NCBI GenBank assembly: GCA_023954255.1 | Contig: JAMLIH010000006.1 | Span: 1-64,000, forward strand | From: Phyllobacteriaceae bacterium | GTDB lineage: Bacteria > Pseudomonadota > Alphaproteobacteria > Rhizobiales > Rhizobiaceae | Direction of reading: 5' to 3' | Length of the DNA: 64,000 nt | Part shown: positions 1 to 10,797 of the stretch, one piece after another | Layout of the letters: every line of letters begins with the position of its first letter | Position numbering within the stretch: the first letter of the stretch is position 1 | Position numbers and translations under genes: made by a program | Notes under the pieces: model-generated | Told to the model about the DNA's origin: nothing | What the model saw: the letters and a program-made list of their open reading frames with translations, nothing else | Database searches by the model: none

Positions 1-656
1 AGGTCACCAGCCCGATCGCCGGTTTCGCGGATGTGAGCAACGTGTCGGTCGGCGCGATCGTCACCGCGAACCAGACCGACGCCCTGACCACGGTGACAGC
101 GCTCGATCCGATCTATGTCGACGTGGCGGAAAGTGCGGCGCGCATCGCGCGGGTGCGCGAACGGATCGACGCGGGGAGCATGCAACCGGGCGAAACGCTG
201 GCTGCGACCCTCGAGCTCGAGAGCGGCACGAGCTATGACGGGACAGGCCGGCTGGTGAGCCCCGGGGTCACGGTTTCGACGACCACCGGCGCGGTCGACA
301 TGCGCTTCGAATTCGACAACCCCGACCGCATGATCCTGCCCGGCCAGTTCCTGCGCGTGAACGTCGAGATCGGGCGCCAGACGGCGATCCTGGTGCCGCA
401 GCGCGCCACCGAGCGGCAAGCGGACGGATCGCTCACAGCCTTTGTCGCGGAGGACGGCGCCGCAAGGCAGGTCACGCTCACCTATGCGGGCACCTACGAG
501 AACGCCTGGGTCGTCACCGACGGGGTGTCGCCCGGGGACCGGATCATCCTCGACGGGCTCTCGAACCTCTCAGACGGGGCCGAGATCACCACCGTCCCGG
601 TCACGATCAACGCCGCCGGCGTGGTCGAAGATGCCGCCGCGTCGGAAGGCGACTGA
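1..656 (+). CDS. RND efflux periplasmic adaptor subunit (3' part only)
   Basis: C-terminal ~218 residues of a membrane-fusion protein that links an inner-membrane RND pump to an outer-membrane channel. The frame is open from base 3, so the gene starts outside the window and the ATG at 33 is internal. Visible: the end of the lipoyl/barrel-sandwich region (TSPIAGF), the beta-barrel strand ALDPIYVDV and the stretch LPGQFLRVNVEIG, all typical of AcrA/MexA proteins. The stop codon lies 2 bases before the ATG of the permease, so the two are co-transcribed. Substrate cannot be told. Base composition is G+C-richer than most of the window. Confidence 0.9.
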   Translation, partial: VTSPIAGFADVSNVSVGAIVTANQTDALTTVTALDPIYVDVAESAARIARVRERIDAGSMQPGETLAATLELESGTSYDGTGRLVSPGVTVSTTTGAVDMRFEFDNPDRMILPGQFLRVNVEIGRQTAILVPQRATERQADGSLTAFVAEDGAARQVTLTYAGTYENAWVVTDGVSPGDRIILDGLSNLSDGAEITTVPVTINAAGVVEDAAASEGD

Positions 657-658
657 CC

Positions 659-3600
659 ATGCCCCAGTTCTTTATCCACCGCCCCGTCTTCGCCTGGGTG
701 CTGGCCATCGTGACGCTGCTGGCCGGTGTCTTCTCCTATACCCAGCTTCCGGTCTCGCAATATCCCGACATCGCGCCGACGACGGTGCGGGTCTCGGCAA
801 GCTATTCCGGCGCGACCGCGACCGCGGTGGAAAACTCGGTGACGGCGGTGCTCGAAGACGCGATGACCGGGCTCGACGGTCTCTTGTACATGGAGAGTTC
901 GTCGCGCGAAGGTTCGGCCTCGATCTCGCTGACCTTCGACGAAAGCGTCGATCCGGTCGACGCGCAGAACGAGGTGCAATCCAAGGTCAGCCAGGTCGAG
1001 AGCCGGTTGCCGAGCGCGGTGAGCGCCTCCGGCGTCAGTGTCTCGCGGTCGTCGTCGTCGATCCTGATGATCGGCGCCATCGTCTCGCGCGATGCGCGCT
1101 ATTCGACGATCGAGCTCGGCGACATCCTCGACAACCAGATCGCCGGGCCGGTGCAGCGCACCGAAGGGGTGGGCGGGATCAACAGCTTCGGCTCCGGCTA
1201 TGCGCTCCGGGTCTGGCTCGATCCGCTGTCGCTGGCCGAATACCAGCTGACGCCGGCCGATATCACCGCCGCGATCTCGGCCCAGAACACCACCGTTTCG
1301 GTCGGGACGCTGGGGGCGCTGCCGGTGGTCGAGGGCCAGCAGTTCACCGCCACGATCACCGCCCAGAGCCAGCTGTCGAGCCTGGAGGAATTCGAAAACA
1401 TCCTGCTCAAGACCGACGAGTCGGGCGCGCAGGTTCTGCTCGGAGACGTGGCCGAGGTCGAGATCGGGCAGGAGAGCTATGGCGGCGACGCCCGGTTCAA
1501 CGGCGCGAATGCCGCCGGGTTCGGGGTGAACCTCGCCACCGGGGCCAACGCCGTGGACACCGCCAACGCGGTCCGCGCGACGCTCGCCGCGCTGGAGGCC
1601 TCGCTGCCCGAGGGGGTCGAGATCGAATACGCCTACGACACCTCACCCTTTGTCGAGCTGTCGATCGAGAAGGTCTATCACACGCTGGCCGAGGCGATCG
1701 TGCTCGTGTTCTTCGTGATCCTCGTCTTCCTGCAGAAATGGCGCGCGACCCTGATCCCGATCCTCGCCGTGCCGGTCGTGCTCGCGGGCACCTTCGCCGT
1801 GCTCTCCGCGCTCGGCTATTCGATCAACACGCTCACGATGTTCGCCATGGTGCTCGCCATCGGCCTGCTCGTGGACGACGCCATCGTCGTGGTCGAGAAC
1901 GTCGAACGGGTGATGGAGGACGAAGGGCTGGAGCCGCTGCCGGCTACCGAGAAAAGCATGCGCCAGATCACCGGTGCGCTGATCGGCATCGCCCTTGTGC
2001 TGTCGGCGGTCTTCGTTCCCATGGCGTTCTTCGGTGGCTCGACCGGCGTCATCTATCAGCAGTTTTCGATCACCATCGTTTCGGCCATGGCGCTTTCGGT
2101 TCTGGTCGCGCTGACGCTGACACCGGCGCTGTGCGCCACCCTGCTTCGCCGCCGCGATGCCCACCATGCAACACGTGGCCCGCTCGGCTGGTTCAACCGG
2201 GCTTTCGATGCAACGAGCCGTGGCTACGGCAGTACCGTTCAGGGCATCATTCGCCGCCCGCTGCGCATCGGCCTGATCTACCTCGCGCTGGTAGGCGCCA
2301 TGGGCTGGACCTTCCTGCAGACGCCGACCGGATTTCTGCCGGATGAGGATCAGGGCATTCTCTTCACCCTCATTCAGGCGCCGACCGGCGCAACCGCTGA
2401 ACGCACCCAAAGGGTGGTCGAGAAGATCGAGAAACACTTCCAGGAGGGCGAGGCAGCCAATGTCGATTCGATGTTCGGCGTTGTCGGCTTCAGCTTTGCC
2501 GGGCAGGGCCAGAACATGGGCATTGCCTTTGTCCGCTTGAAGGACTGGGACGAGAGGCCGTCTGCGGCGCAAAGCGTGCAGGCGGTCGCCGGGCGGGGCT
2601 TTGCCGCGCTCAGCCAGATCCGGGACGCCCTGGTGTTTCCCATCGTTCCGCCTTCCGTCATCGAACTCGGCAATGTCAGCGGGTTCGACTTCTATCTCCA
2701 GGCCCGCGGCGGCCAGTCGCATGAGGAACTGCTCAATGCCCGTAATGCCTTGCTCGGCATGGCCGCGCAAAGCCCGCTCATCGGCTCGGCCCGTCCCTCC
2801 GGGCTTGAGGATGCCGCCCAGTACCGCCTCGACATAGACTGGCAGGCAGCCGGCGCCATGGGTGTTTCGGCGACCGATGTCGGCCAGTTGCTTTCGGTTG
2901 CCTGGGCCGGTTCCTACATCAATGACTATGTCGACCAGGGCCGCATCAAGCGGGTCTATATCCAGGGGGAAGCCGATTCCCGTGCGACGCCGGAAGACAT
3001 TTCCCAGTGGCGTGTCAGGAATGCCAGCGGCGGGCTGGTGCCTTTTTCCAACTTTGCCGAGGGAAAATGGACATTCGGCCCCCAGGGCCTGAGCCGCTAC
3101 AACGGCGTTCCGGCCATGCAGATTCAGGGCAGCCCGGCTCCCGGCGTGACAACCGGCGAGGCAATGGCGGAGGTCGAGCGCCTGGTCGGGCAGTTGCCCG
3201 GCTTCAACGTTGCCTGGACGGGCCTGTCTCTGGAGGAGCAACGGTCCGGCAATCAGGCGCCGCTGCTCTATGCGCTTTCCCTGGCAGTGGTGTTTCTCTG
3301 CCTTGCCGCCCTCTATGAAAGCTGGTCCATCCCCTTTGCCGTCATGCTGGCAATGCCCATCGGCGTGCTCGGCGCGTTGTTGTGGACCTGGCTCGGAGGA
3401 TACCAGAACGGCGTTTTCTTCCAGGTCGGCCTGCTCACCGTTATCGGCCTTACCGGCAAGAACGCCATCCTGATCGTCGAGTTCGCGCGCGAGCGCTACG
3501 AAGCCGGCGAGCAGCTCTTCGATGCGGTCAGGGAGGCAGCGCGCCAGCGTTTCCGGCCCATCATCATGACATCCATGGCCTTCTCGCTCGGCGTTCTGCC

Positions 3601-3775
3601 GCTGGTGCTGAGTACCGGAGCAGGTTCCGGCGGCCGCAATGCGATCGGCACCAGCGTTCTCGGCGGAACGCTGTCGGCGACCGTGCTGGGTGTGCTCTTC
3701 GTTCCGCTGTTCTTCGTGCTGGTGACACGCCGGCGCAAACAGCGAGCCGGGCAGGCCGAGGCGGAAACGGCCTGA
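659..3775 (+). CDS. RND multidrug efflux permease, AcrB/MexB (HAE1) type
   Basis: Proton-driven inner-membrane drug exporter, 1038 residues, close to the ~1040-1050 of AcrB. Seen: N-terminal membrane helix after MPQFFIHRPVFAWVLA; TM4 proton-relay pair D406-D407 in VDDAIVVVEN; conserved TM10 lysine K934 in TGKNAILIVEFA; two large periplasmic porter loops (about 40-330 and 560-870); final helices with a basic tail. Family knowledge: it works as a trimer with the adaptor encoded just upstream. No outer-membrane channel gene follows. Odd: the first ~1.3 kb of the gene has higher G+C than the last 1.7 kb. No reading-frame break is seen at the change. Confidence 0.95.
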   Translation: MPQFFIHRPVFAWVLAIVTLLAGVFSYTQLPVSQYPDIAPTTVRVSASYSGATATAVENSVTAVLEDAMTGLDGLLYMESSSREGSASISLTFDESVDPVDAQNEVQSKVSQVESRLPSAVSASGVSVSRSSSSILMIGAIVSRDARYSTIELGDILDNQIAGPVQRTEGVGGINSFGSGYALRVWLDPLSLAEYQLTPADITAAISAQNTTVSVGTLGALPVVEGQQFTATITAQSQLSSLEEFENILLKTDESGAQVLLGDVAEVEIGQESYGGDARFNGANAAGFGVNLATGANAVDTANAVRATLAALEASLPEGVEIEYAYDTSPFVELSIEKVYHTLAEAIVLVFFVILVFLQKWRATLIPILAVPVVLAGTFAVLSALGYSINTLTMFAMVLAIGLLVDDAIVVVENVERVMEDEGLEPLPATEKSMRQITGALIGIALVLSAVFVPMAFFGGSTGVIYQQFSITIVSAMALSVLVALTLTPALCATLLRRRDAHHATRGPLGWFNRAFDATSRGYGSTVQGIIRRPLRIGLIYLALVGAMGWTFLQTPTGFLPDEDQGILFTLIQAPTGATAERTQRVVEKIEKHFQEGEAANVDSMFGVVGFSFAGQGQNMGIAFVRLKDWDERPSAAQSVQAVAGRGFAALSQIRDALVFPIVPPSVIELGNVSGFDFYLQARGGQSHEELLNARNALLGMAAQSPLIGSARPSGLEDAAQYRLDIDWQAAGAMGVSATDVGQLLSVAWAGSYINDYVDQGRIKRVYIQGEADSRATPEDISQWRVRNASGGLVPFSNFAEGKWTFGPQGLSRYNGVPAMQIQGSPAPGVTTGEAMAEVERLVGQLPGFNVAWTGLSLEEQRSGNQAPLLYALSLAVVFLCLAALYESWSIPFAVMLAMPIGVLGALLWTWLGGYQNGVFFQVGLLTVIGLTGKNAILIVEFARERYEAGEQLFDAVREAARQRFRPIIMTSMAFSLGVLPLVLSTGAGSGGRNAIGTSVLGGTLSATVLGVLFVPLFFVLVTRRRKQRAGQAEAETA

Positions 3776-3884
3776 CCGCAGTGCTGCGTCAGCCCACCGG
3801 CATGGCGGTGTCTTTGTTCAAGACACGCCATCGAAATTTGCTATAAGGTCGGGCCAACGAGTGCCCTGATCGTATTGTTTTTCA

Positions 3885-4967
3885 TTGCCCTGGCCCGCGC
3901 AGACCGTGAACGCTGAATCGCAAAGTCTCTACAAGAAGATCGTCGAAAACGTTCGCGACCCGATTTTCATTCTGGATGCGCAGCGCCAGATAATGTTCGC
4001 GAACAATGCCGCCAGGCTGCAGTTCGGCCTTCAGTTGGAAGGCCAGAGCTTCGTCCGCATCATCCGCAATCCGGCCTGTCTGGAAGCCATCGACGAGGTT
4101 CTCTACGGCGCGGAATCGCGCTCCCTGCAGATCACCGTGGAAAACCAGTACCGCACCGTCTACGACGTGACCATCGTCAGCCTGGACGGCGGCGATGGCG
4201 GCAAGCAGGTCATGGTGGGCCTGTCGGACATCTCCCACATTCACGAGGCCGAACAGATGCGCAGCGACTTCGTGGCAAATGTCAGCCACGAACTTCGCTC
4301 ACCGCTGACTTCGCTCAACGGATTCATCGAAACCCTGCAGGGGCCGGCAAAGGGCGATCTGGAAGCAAGCGAGCGCTTTCTGGCACTGATGGCAGGCGAG
4401 GCGCAGCGCATGGTGCGGCTGATCTCGGACCTGCTGTCGCTTTCCAAGGTCGAGGCCAACCAGCGCATCCGGCCGGAGGGTGTCGTCAATCTCGTTCCCG
4501 TTTTGCAGCGTCTGTTGAAAATGCTTGCAGGTCTTGCAGAAAAGGAGCGCAAGACCGTCGAACTGGAGGTGCCCGACGAGCCGGTGAAGGTTCTGGGCAG
4601 CGAGGACGAGTTGACGCAGGTATTCCAGAACCTCGTCGAGAACGCGATGAAATACGGCCGGCCCGATTCAACCGTCAGGCTCAAGGTCGAATTGTCCGAC
4701 AATGAGCCGGGCATTCGCGGCAAGGCGGTCTCGGTGACGGTGATCGATCAGGGCGAGGGGATTGCCCGCGAGCATATTCCCCGCCTTACGGAACGCTTTT
4801 ACCGGGTCGATACCCACCGCTCGCGCGACAAGGGCGGAACCGGGCTGGGGCTTGCCATCGTGAAACACATTGTCGGGCGCCATCGCGGCCGCCTTCGCAT
4901 CGACAGCGAGCCCGGTGTCGGAAGCCGGTTCCGCGTCGTTCTGCCGGCAACGGATGCATCCCGCTGA
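3885..4967 (+). CDS. phoR: Phosphate regulon sensor histidine kinase PhoR
   Basis: Sensor kinase that phosphorylates PhoB when phosphate is scarce. Domains: PAS-like region about residues 12-115; HisKA with phospho-accepting H135 in VSHELRSPLTS; HATPase with N box NLVENAMKYG, G1 box DQGEGIA and G2 box GTGLGLAIV. Start is uncertain: TTG at 3885 (used here) or GTG at 3906; neither has a good ribosome binding site, and an in-frame TGA at 3867 blocks anything further upstream. No membrane helix is encoded in this frame, whereas many PhoR proteins have an N-terminal anchor. A hydrophobic stretch lies out of frame just upstream (3860-3898). The pst-phoU-phoB genes follow, supporting the name. Confidence 0.88.
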   Translation: MPWPAQTVNAESQSLYKKIVENVRDPIFILDAQRQIMFANNAARLQFGLQLEGQSFVRIIRNPACLEAIDEVLYGAESRSLQITVENQYRTVYDVTIVSLDGGDGGKQVMVGLSDISHIHEAEQMRSDFVANVSHELRSPLTSLNGFIETLQGPAKGDLEASERFLALMAGEAQRMVRLISDLLSLSKVEANQRIRPEGVVNLVPVLQRLLKMLAGLAEKERKTVELEVPDEPVKVLGSEDELTQVFQNLVENAMKYGRPDSTVRLKVELSDNEPGIRGKAVSVTVIDQGEGIAREHIPRLTERFYRVDTHRSRDKGGTGLGLAIVKHIVGRHRGRLRIDSEPGVGSRFRVVLPATDASR

Positions 4968-5134
4968 AGCAGGCCGCGCTTTCAGCGCTTGGGCCGGCTG
5001 AAATCTTTCCACAGAACTGGCTGGATCGGCATGTGTTTCTTCACAAGCGGGACAACGATCTAATCCGTGGATTTTGTTCACGCATTTCGATTTTTCCGAT
5101 TCCACCGGAAATCGAAACTGCCCCGACTTATCCA

Positions 5135-5152
5135 CTGTCACCAAACTGTCAC
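5135..5152 (+). promoter_or_regulatory. PHO box (PhoB binding site) before pstS
   Basis: CTGTCAC at 5135-5141 and CTGTCAC at 5146-5152, separated by four bases (CAAA), form the 11-bp-period direct repeat known for PhoB boxes. It lies 123 bases before the pstS ATG in the 308-base gap after phoR. This implies PhoB activation of pstSCAB-phoU-phoB under phosphate limitation. The rest of the gap shows no gene. Confidence 0.85.
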
Positions 5153-5275
5153 TGAAGTGACATATCTCCTTCATCGCTACTTCCTAGACCCGCGCATGTC
5201 AGCAGTCGGTGCTCCGATGAGGCAGAAATGCGCTGACAGGAATTTGCCAATCAAACACGACACAGGAGGCACATC

Positions 5276-6319
5276 ATGTTGCCAACCAAAACCACTGCGG
5301 CACTGCTTGCCGGCGCCTTTGCATTGACCTCGGGCGTTGCTGAAGCCCGCGACCAGATCCAGATTGCCGGTTCTTCGACCGTTCTTCCCTATGCATCGAT
5401 CGTTGCCGAGGCTTTCGGCGAAAACTTCGATTTCCCCACCCCGGTTGTTGAGTCCGGCGGTTCGGGCGCAGGCCGCAAGAAGCTTTGCGAAGGCGTTGGT
5501 GAAAACACCATCGACATCGCCAACTCTTCTTCGCGCATCAAGCAGTCGGACATCGATCTGTGCGCCTCCAACGGCGTGACCGACATCCAGGAAGTCCGAA
5601 TCGGCTATGACGGTATCGTCTTCGCCTCCGACATCAACGGCTCGCAATTCGCCTTCACGCCCGCTGACTGGCACGCAGCTCTTGCCGCCAAGGTGGTCAA
5701 GGACGGCCAGCTCGTGGATAACCCCTACAAGATGTGGAATGAAATCCGCGCCGACCTTCCGGCACAGGAAATCATCGCCTTCATCCCGGGCACCAAGCAC
5801 GGCACCCGTGAAGTCTTCGACGAGAAGGTCATCGAGGCAGGCTGTGAGGCAAACGGCACGCTGGAAGCGCTCGTTGCTGCAAACGGTGGCGATGAAAAAG
5901 CTGCCGGAAAGGCCTGTATTGCCCTGCGTACCGATGGCGTTTCCGTCGACATTGACGGTGATTACACCGAAACGCTGGCCCGCATCGACGCCAACAAGAA
6001 CGGCATCGGCGTGTTCGGCCTTTCCTTCTACCAGAACAACACCGACAAGCTGCACGTTGCAACGATGAACGGGGTCGTTCCTTCGGTTGAATCGATCGCC
6101 TCCGGCGAATATCCGGTATCGCGTCCGCTGTTCTTCTACGTCAAGAACGCACACCTCGATGTCATTCCGGGCATGCAGGAATACGTCGAGTTCTTCGTCT
6201 CCGACGAAATGGCCGGCCCCGACGGCCCGCTGGCCGCCTATGGTCTGGTTTCCGATCCGGAACTCGCCAAGACCCAGGAAATGGTCAAGAATCGCACCCC
6301 GATGGGTCCGATGAACTAA
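5276..6319 (+). CDS. pstS: Phosphate ABC transporter substrate-binding protein PstS
   Basis: Periplasmic phosphate receptor of the high-affinity Pst system, 347 residues. A signal peptide of about 24 residues ends at GVAEA. The mature start DQIQIAGSSTVLPY and the segment ESGGSGAGRKKLC are the phosphate-binding loops of the PBP-like family. Start chosen because AGGAGG stands 8 bases before this ATG. First gene of the Pho operon, behind a PHO box. Slightly divergent from enteric PstS; it resembles the group common in alphaproteobacteria. Confidence 0.94.
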   Translation: MLPTKTTAALLAGAFALTSGVAEARDQIQIAGSSTVLPYASIVAEAFGENFDFPTPVVESGGSGAGRKKLCEGVGENTIDIANSSSRIKQSDIDLCASNGVTDIQEVRIGYDGIVFASDINGSQFAFTPADWHAALAAKVVKDGQLVDNPYKMWNEIRADLPAQEIIAFIPGTKHGTREVFDEKVIEAGCEANGTLEALVAANGGDEKAAGKACIALRTDGVSVDIDGDYTETLARIDANKNGIGVFGLSFYQNNTDKLHVATMNGVVPSVESIASGEYPVSRPLFFYVKNAHLDVIPGMQEYVEFFVSDEMAGPDGPLAAYGLVSDPELAKTQEMVKNRTPMGPMN

Positions 6320-6393
6320 GCTGCGTCCGCAGCAGTTAAGGGCGGCGCCACTCTGTCACGGCGCCGCCTCTCTCCAACCTTGGTGGACGAGGC

Positions 6394-7854
6394 ATGACTC
6401 CAAGCATACTCGCACTCATCGTGCTTGCGCTCATGGTGGTGGGATACATCCTGGGCCGGCAACGCGCCCTGTCCCTTGCAAAACGCGACGGCGTACGCCT
6501 TCATTCGCTTCCCGGGTATTACGGTCAGTCGGTTGCCCTGTTCACGGCGGTCCCGGCTTTCGTTCTTCTCGGTGTCTGGCTGTTCCTGCAGCCGGTGCTC
6601 ATTGAAAACCAGATCAGTGCGACAATTCCCGACAGCGCCATCCCCGAAGGCGGCGCAAGAAGCCTTGTCATGGCCGATGTCCGGCGTATCGCCGACGGGT
6701 TGGACCTCGTCGTCGAACAGGGAAACATCAGCGAGGACGATCTTGCCGTCATGCGGGCCGACATTTCCAATGTCCGCAGCCGTCTTGCCGAAGTTGGCGT
6801 GGCACTCGGCTCCAACGTCCAGCCGGCTGTTTTCGAGGCTGCCAAGTCCTATCGCAGCATCGGAAAGACGGCTTCCTTCTGGCGCAACATCGCGGTACTT
6901 GCCGCAGCGCTGGGTTCCGGTTTTCTCGCCTGGAGCCGCGTCAGGCCGGCGATGCGAGCCCGCAATGTCAGCGAGACATTCATCCGCGCACTGCTGATGG
7001 CTTCGTCGTTCATCGCCATTCTGACAACGTTCGGCATCGTCGCCTCGCTGCTCTTCGAGACGATCCATTTCTTCCGGATCTACCCCGCGAAGGACTTCTT
7101 CTTCTCGACCATCTGGAATCCGCAGTTCCGCGGCGGTTCAGACCTCGGCATCCTGCCGTTGCTGTGGGGCACGTTCTACGTCTCGCTGGTGGCGCTGCTG
7201 CTGGCCGTGCCGGTCGGCCTGATGATTGCGATCTATCTGGCTGAATATGCCGGCAAGTCGCTGCGCAGCTTCGCCAAGCCGGCAATCGAGATTCTCGCCG
7301 GTATCCCGACCATCGTTTACGGGCTTTTCGCCCTGATCACCGTCGGTCCGTTTTTGCGCGACTGGATCGCGCAGCCTCTGGGGCTGGGCGATTCGTCTTC
7401 CTCGGTGATGACCGCGGGCCTTGTCATGGGCATCATGCTGATCCCGTTCGTCTCCTCCTTGTCGGACGACATCATCAACGCCGTGCCGCAGTCCATGCGC
7501 GACGGTTCCTATGGCCTTGGTGCCACCCAGTCGGAAACCATCAAGAAGGTGATCATGCCGGCCGCCCTTCCGGGCATTGTCGGCGCCATCCTTCTGGCCG
7601 CAAGCCGCGCCATCGGCGAGACCATGATCGTGGTCATGGGTGCGGGCGCCGCCGCACGCCTCGACGTAAACCCCTTTGAGGCCATGACGACGGTTACGGT
7701 GAAGATCGTGAGCCAGCTTACCGGCGACACCGAATTCGCCAGTCCCGAGACGCTTGTCGCCTTTGCGCTCGGTCTGACGCTTTTCGTCTTCACCCTCGGC
7801 CTCAACGTTCTGGCACTCTACATCGTCCGCAAATACAGGGAGCAGTACGAATGA
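6394..7854 (+). CDS. pstC: Phosphate ABC transporter permease PstC
   Basis: Inner-membrane permease subunit of the Pst importer, 486 residues, longer than the ~320 of enteric PstC because of an N-terminal extension with two helices and a soluble segment (about residues 80-165), as is usual in Rhizobiales. The C-terminal half holds the six-helix BPD-transport core and the coupling loop with SYGLGATQSETIKKVIMPAALPG. The stop codon overlaps the start of pstA (ATGA), indicating translational coupling. Confidence 0.95.
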   Translation: MTPSILALIVLALMVVGYILGRQRALSLAKRDGVRLHSLPGYYGQSVALFTAVPAFVLLGVWLFLQPVLIENQISATIPDSAIPEGGARSLVMADVRRIADGLDLVVEQGNISEDDLAVMRADISNVRSRLAEVGVALGSNVQPAVFEAAKSYRSIGKTASFWRNIAVLAAALGSGFLAWSRVRPAMRARNVSETFIRALLMASSFIAILTTFGIVASLLFETIHFFRIYPAKDFFFSTIWNPQFRGGSDLGILPLLWGTFYVSLVALLLAVPVGLMIAIYLAEYAGKSLRSFAKPAIEILAGIPTIVYGLFALITVGPFLRDWIAQPLGLGDSSSSVMTAGLVMGIMLIPFVSSLSDDIINAVPQSMRDGSYGLGATQSETIKKVIMPAALPGIVGAILLAASRAIGETMIVVMGAGAAARLDVNPFEAMTTVTVKIVSQLTGDTEFASPETLVAFALGLTLFVFTLGLNVLALYIVRKYREQYE

Positions 7855-9206
7855 CCGACATGACAACAGCTTCTCCCGCTGCCGTTGCCCGCAATGCCGG
7901 CTCGCTGCTGGAGCATGGCGACCGCACGCGCAACCGCCACGCATCCGAAAGACGGTTCCGTATCCTCGGCCTGATCGCGGTTGGCTTCGGCATCCTGGCG
8001 CTGGTCGGCCTGCTGACCTCGATCCTCGTCAACGGCGTCTCCTCGTTCCGCCAGACTTACGTAACGCTGGATGTCCAGCTCGATGAGGCCAAGCTGGACA
8101 AGACAGGCAACCGGAACACTGAGGAACTGCGCAAGGTGACCACCTTCGTCTATGCGCCGCTGATCGAGAAGGCGCTGGCACAGTTCATCGAGGAACGCGG
8201 TATCGCCGTCGAGGGGCTGACCAAGAAGGATGTCAGCGGCATCATCTCGAAAGAGGCACCTGCATCGCTCAGGAGCGTCGTGCTCGCCGATCCCTCGAAA
8301 ATAGGCGGGACGGTCAGCTTCGATGTCCTCACGGACGGGCGCATCGACGGTTACTACAAGGGCCGGGTCACGATGGCGTCGGCCGAACTCGACCGCAACG
8401 TCTCGCCCGCGCAGTTGAAGCTTGCCGATGCGCTGAAGGATGCGGGGGCGTTGAACACCCGCTTCAACTGGGACTTTCTGACCGCGCCCGATGCTTCCGA
8501 CACGCGTCCCGAGGCCGCTGGCCTTGGCGTTGCGATCCTCGGTTCCGCCTACATGATGCTGATCGTTCTGGCGCTGTCGCTGCCCATTGGCGTTGCCGCC
8601 TCGATCTATCTGGAGGAGTTTGCCCCGAGCAACCGGATCACCGATACCATCGAGGTCAACATCGCCAACCTGGCGGCAGTACCCTCGATCGTCTTCGGCA
8701 TTCTGGGTCTCGCGGTCTTCATCAACTATGCGGGGCTTCCCCAGTCGGCGCCTGTTGTCGGCGGGCTGGTACTCATGCTGATGACGCTGCCGACCATCAT
8801 CATCGCCACGCGCGCCGCGCTCAAGGCCGTGCCGCCGTCGATCCGCGAAGCCGCGCTTGGCATCGGTGCCTCCAAGATGCAGACCATTTTTCATCACGTT
8901 CTGCCGCTTGCCGCACCCGGCATTCTGACCGGCACGATCATCGGTCTGGCACAGGCGCTGGGCGAAACCGCGCCGCTGCTGCTCATCGGCATGGTGGCCT
9001 TCGTGCGCGAATATCCTTCCGCGCCGCCGGAAGGCTTCTTCGATCCGGCATCCGCCCTGCCGGTTCAGGTCTATAACTGGACCCAGCGCGGCGACCCGGC
9101 ATTTGTGGAAAGAGCATCGGGCGCGATCATCGTCCTGCTGATTTTTCTTGTCATCATGAACGGCTTGGCCATTCTCTTGCGACGCCGTTTCGAACGCCGC
9201 TGGTAG
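7851..9206 (+). CDS. pstA: Phosphate ABC transporter permease PstA
   Basis: Second Pst permease, 451 residues. One N-terminal helix (about 42-65) is followed by a ~160-residue soluble insert and then the membrane core with coupling motif [20 protein letters not shown]. As with the neighbouring PstC, the protein is extended compared with the enteric form. It begins inside the last codon of pstC and is followed 14 bases later by pstB. Confidence 0.95.
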   Translation: MTDMTTASPAAVARNAGSLLEHGDRTRNRHASERRFRILGLIAVGFGILALVGLLTSILVNGVSSFRQTYVTLDVQLDEAKLDKTGNRNTEELRKVTTFVYAPLIEKALAQFIEERGIAVEGLTKKDVSGIISKEAPASLRSVVLADPSKIGGTVSFDVLTDGRIDGYYKGRVTMASAELDRNVSPAQLKLADALKDAGALNTRFNWDFLTAPDASDTRPEAAGLGVAILGSAYMMLIVLALSLPIGVAASIYLEEFAPSNRITDTIEVNIANLAAVPSIVFGILGLAVFINYAGLPQSAPVVGGLVLMLMTLPTIIIATRAALKAVPPSIREAALGIGASKMQTIFHHVLPLAAPGILTGTIIGLAQALGETAPLLLIGMVAFVREYPSAPPEGFFDPASALPVQVYNWTQRGDPAFVERASGAIIVLLIFLVIMNGLAILLRRRFERRW

Positions 9207-9220
9207 TAGGAACAGCATCC

Positions 9221-10045
<825 letters not shown>

Positions 10046-10057
10046 TCGGAGAACAAC

Positions 10058-10783
10058 ATGGAAAGCTCGCATATCGTCAAATCCTTCGACGAGGAACTGG
10101 GGCAGATCGAGACCCTGCTTCTCGAAATGGGCGGTTTGGTCGAAACGGAAATCGCCGAGAGCATGGAAGGCCTTGTGACCGGCGACATGGAATTGTGCGA
10201 AAAGGTTCGCAGGGACGACGCCAAGGTCGACGCGCTGGAAGTCAGGATTGACGAACTGGCGGTTCGCGTTCTTGCCCTGCGCCAGCCGGTTGCAAGCGAT
10301 CTGCGCACCATCGTCTGTGCGCTGCGCATCTCCTCCAACCTGGAGCGGATCGGCGACTATTCGAAAAACATCGCCAAGCGCGCCGTTCTCATCGATGGCG
10401 ATTCGAAAGTGGGTTCCTCGGCCAATACGCTGAAACGCATGGCCAGGATGGTCAAGACCATGGTCGGCGACGTGCTGGATGCCTTTGTTGCCCGCGACGT
10501 GGCGATGGCTGACGAATTGCGCCGCCGTGACGAGGAAGTCGACCACATGCACAACACGCTGTTCCGCGAGTTGCTGACCCACATGATGGAGGACCCGCGC
10601 AGCATCACCACTTGCATGCATCTCCTCTTCATTGCAAAGAACCTTGAGCGCGTCGGCGATCATGTAACCGGTATCGCCGAGCAGATTTCCTATCTCGTCA
10701 ATGGTGAGCTTCCTGATGATGACAGGCCCAAAAGCGATCTTGTCGAGTCCTTCGCGGAAAAGCCGGTCAAAGCTGCAGGCTAG
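10058..10783 (+). CDS. phoU: Phosphate signalling regulator PhoU
   Basis: Negative regulator that links transporter state (PstB) to PhoR signalling; 241 residues, the usual length. Two repeated three-helix PhoU domains are visible, each with a metal-binding E/D-rich helix (ERIGDYSKNIAKR near residue 95 and ERVGDHVTGIAEQ near 197). A ribosome binding site (CGGAGAAC) precedes the ATG. Lies between pstB and phoB, the standard alphaproteobacterial order. Confidence 0.95.
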   Translation: MESSHIVKSFDEELGQIETLLLEMGGLVETEIAESMEGLVTGDMELCEKVRRDDAKVDALEVRIDELAVRVLALRQPVASDLRTIVCALRISSNLERIGDYSKNIAKRAVLIDGDSKVGSSANTLKRMARMVKTMVGDVLDAFVARDVAMADELRRRDEEVDHMHNTLFRELLTHMMEDPRSITTCMHLLFIAKNLERVGDHVTGIAEQISYLVNGELPDDDRPKSDLVESFAEKPVKAAG

Positions 10784-10797
10784 GCAGGCGTTGATCC

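Noticed and set aside
1643..3241. A 532-codon minus-strand open frame inside the RND permease gene
   Set aside because: His/Arg/Asp-rich shadow of the plus-strand permease, whose motifs are complete.
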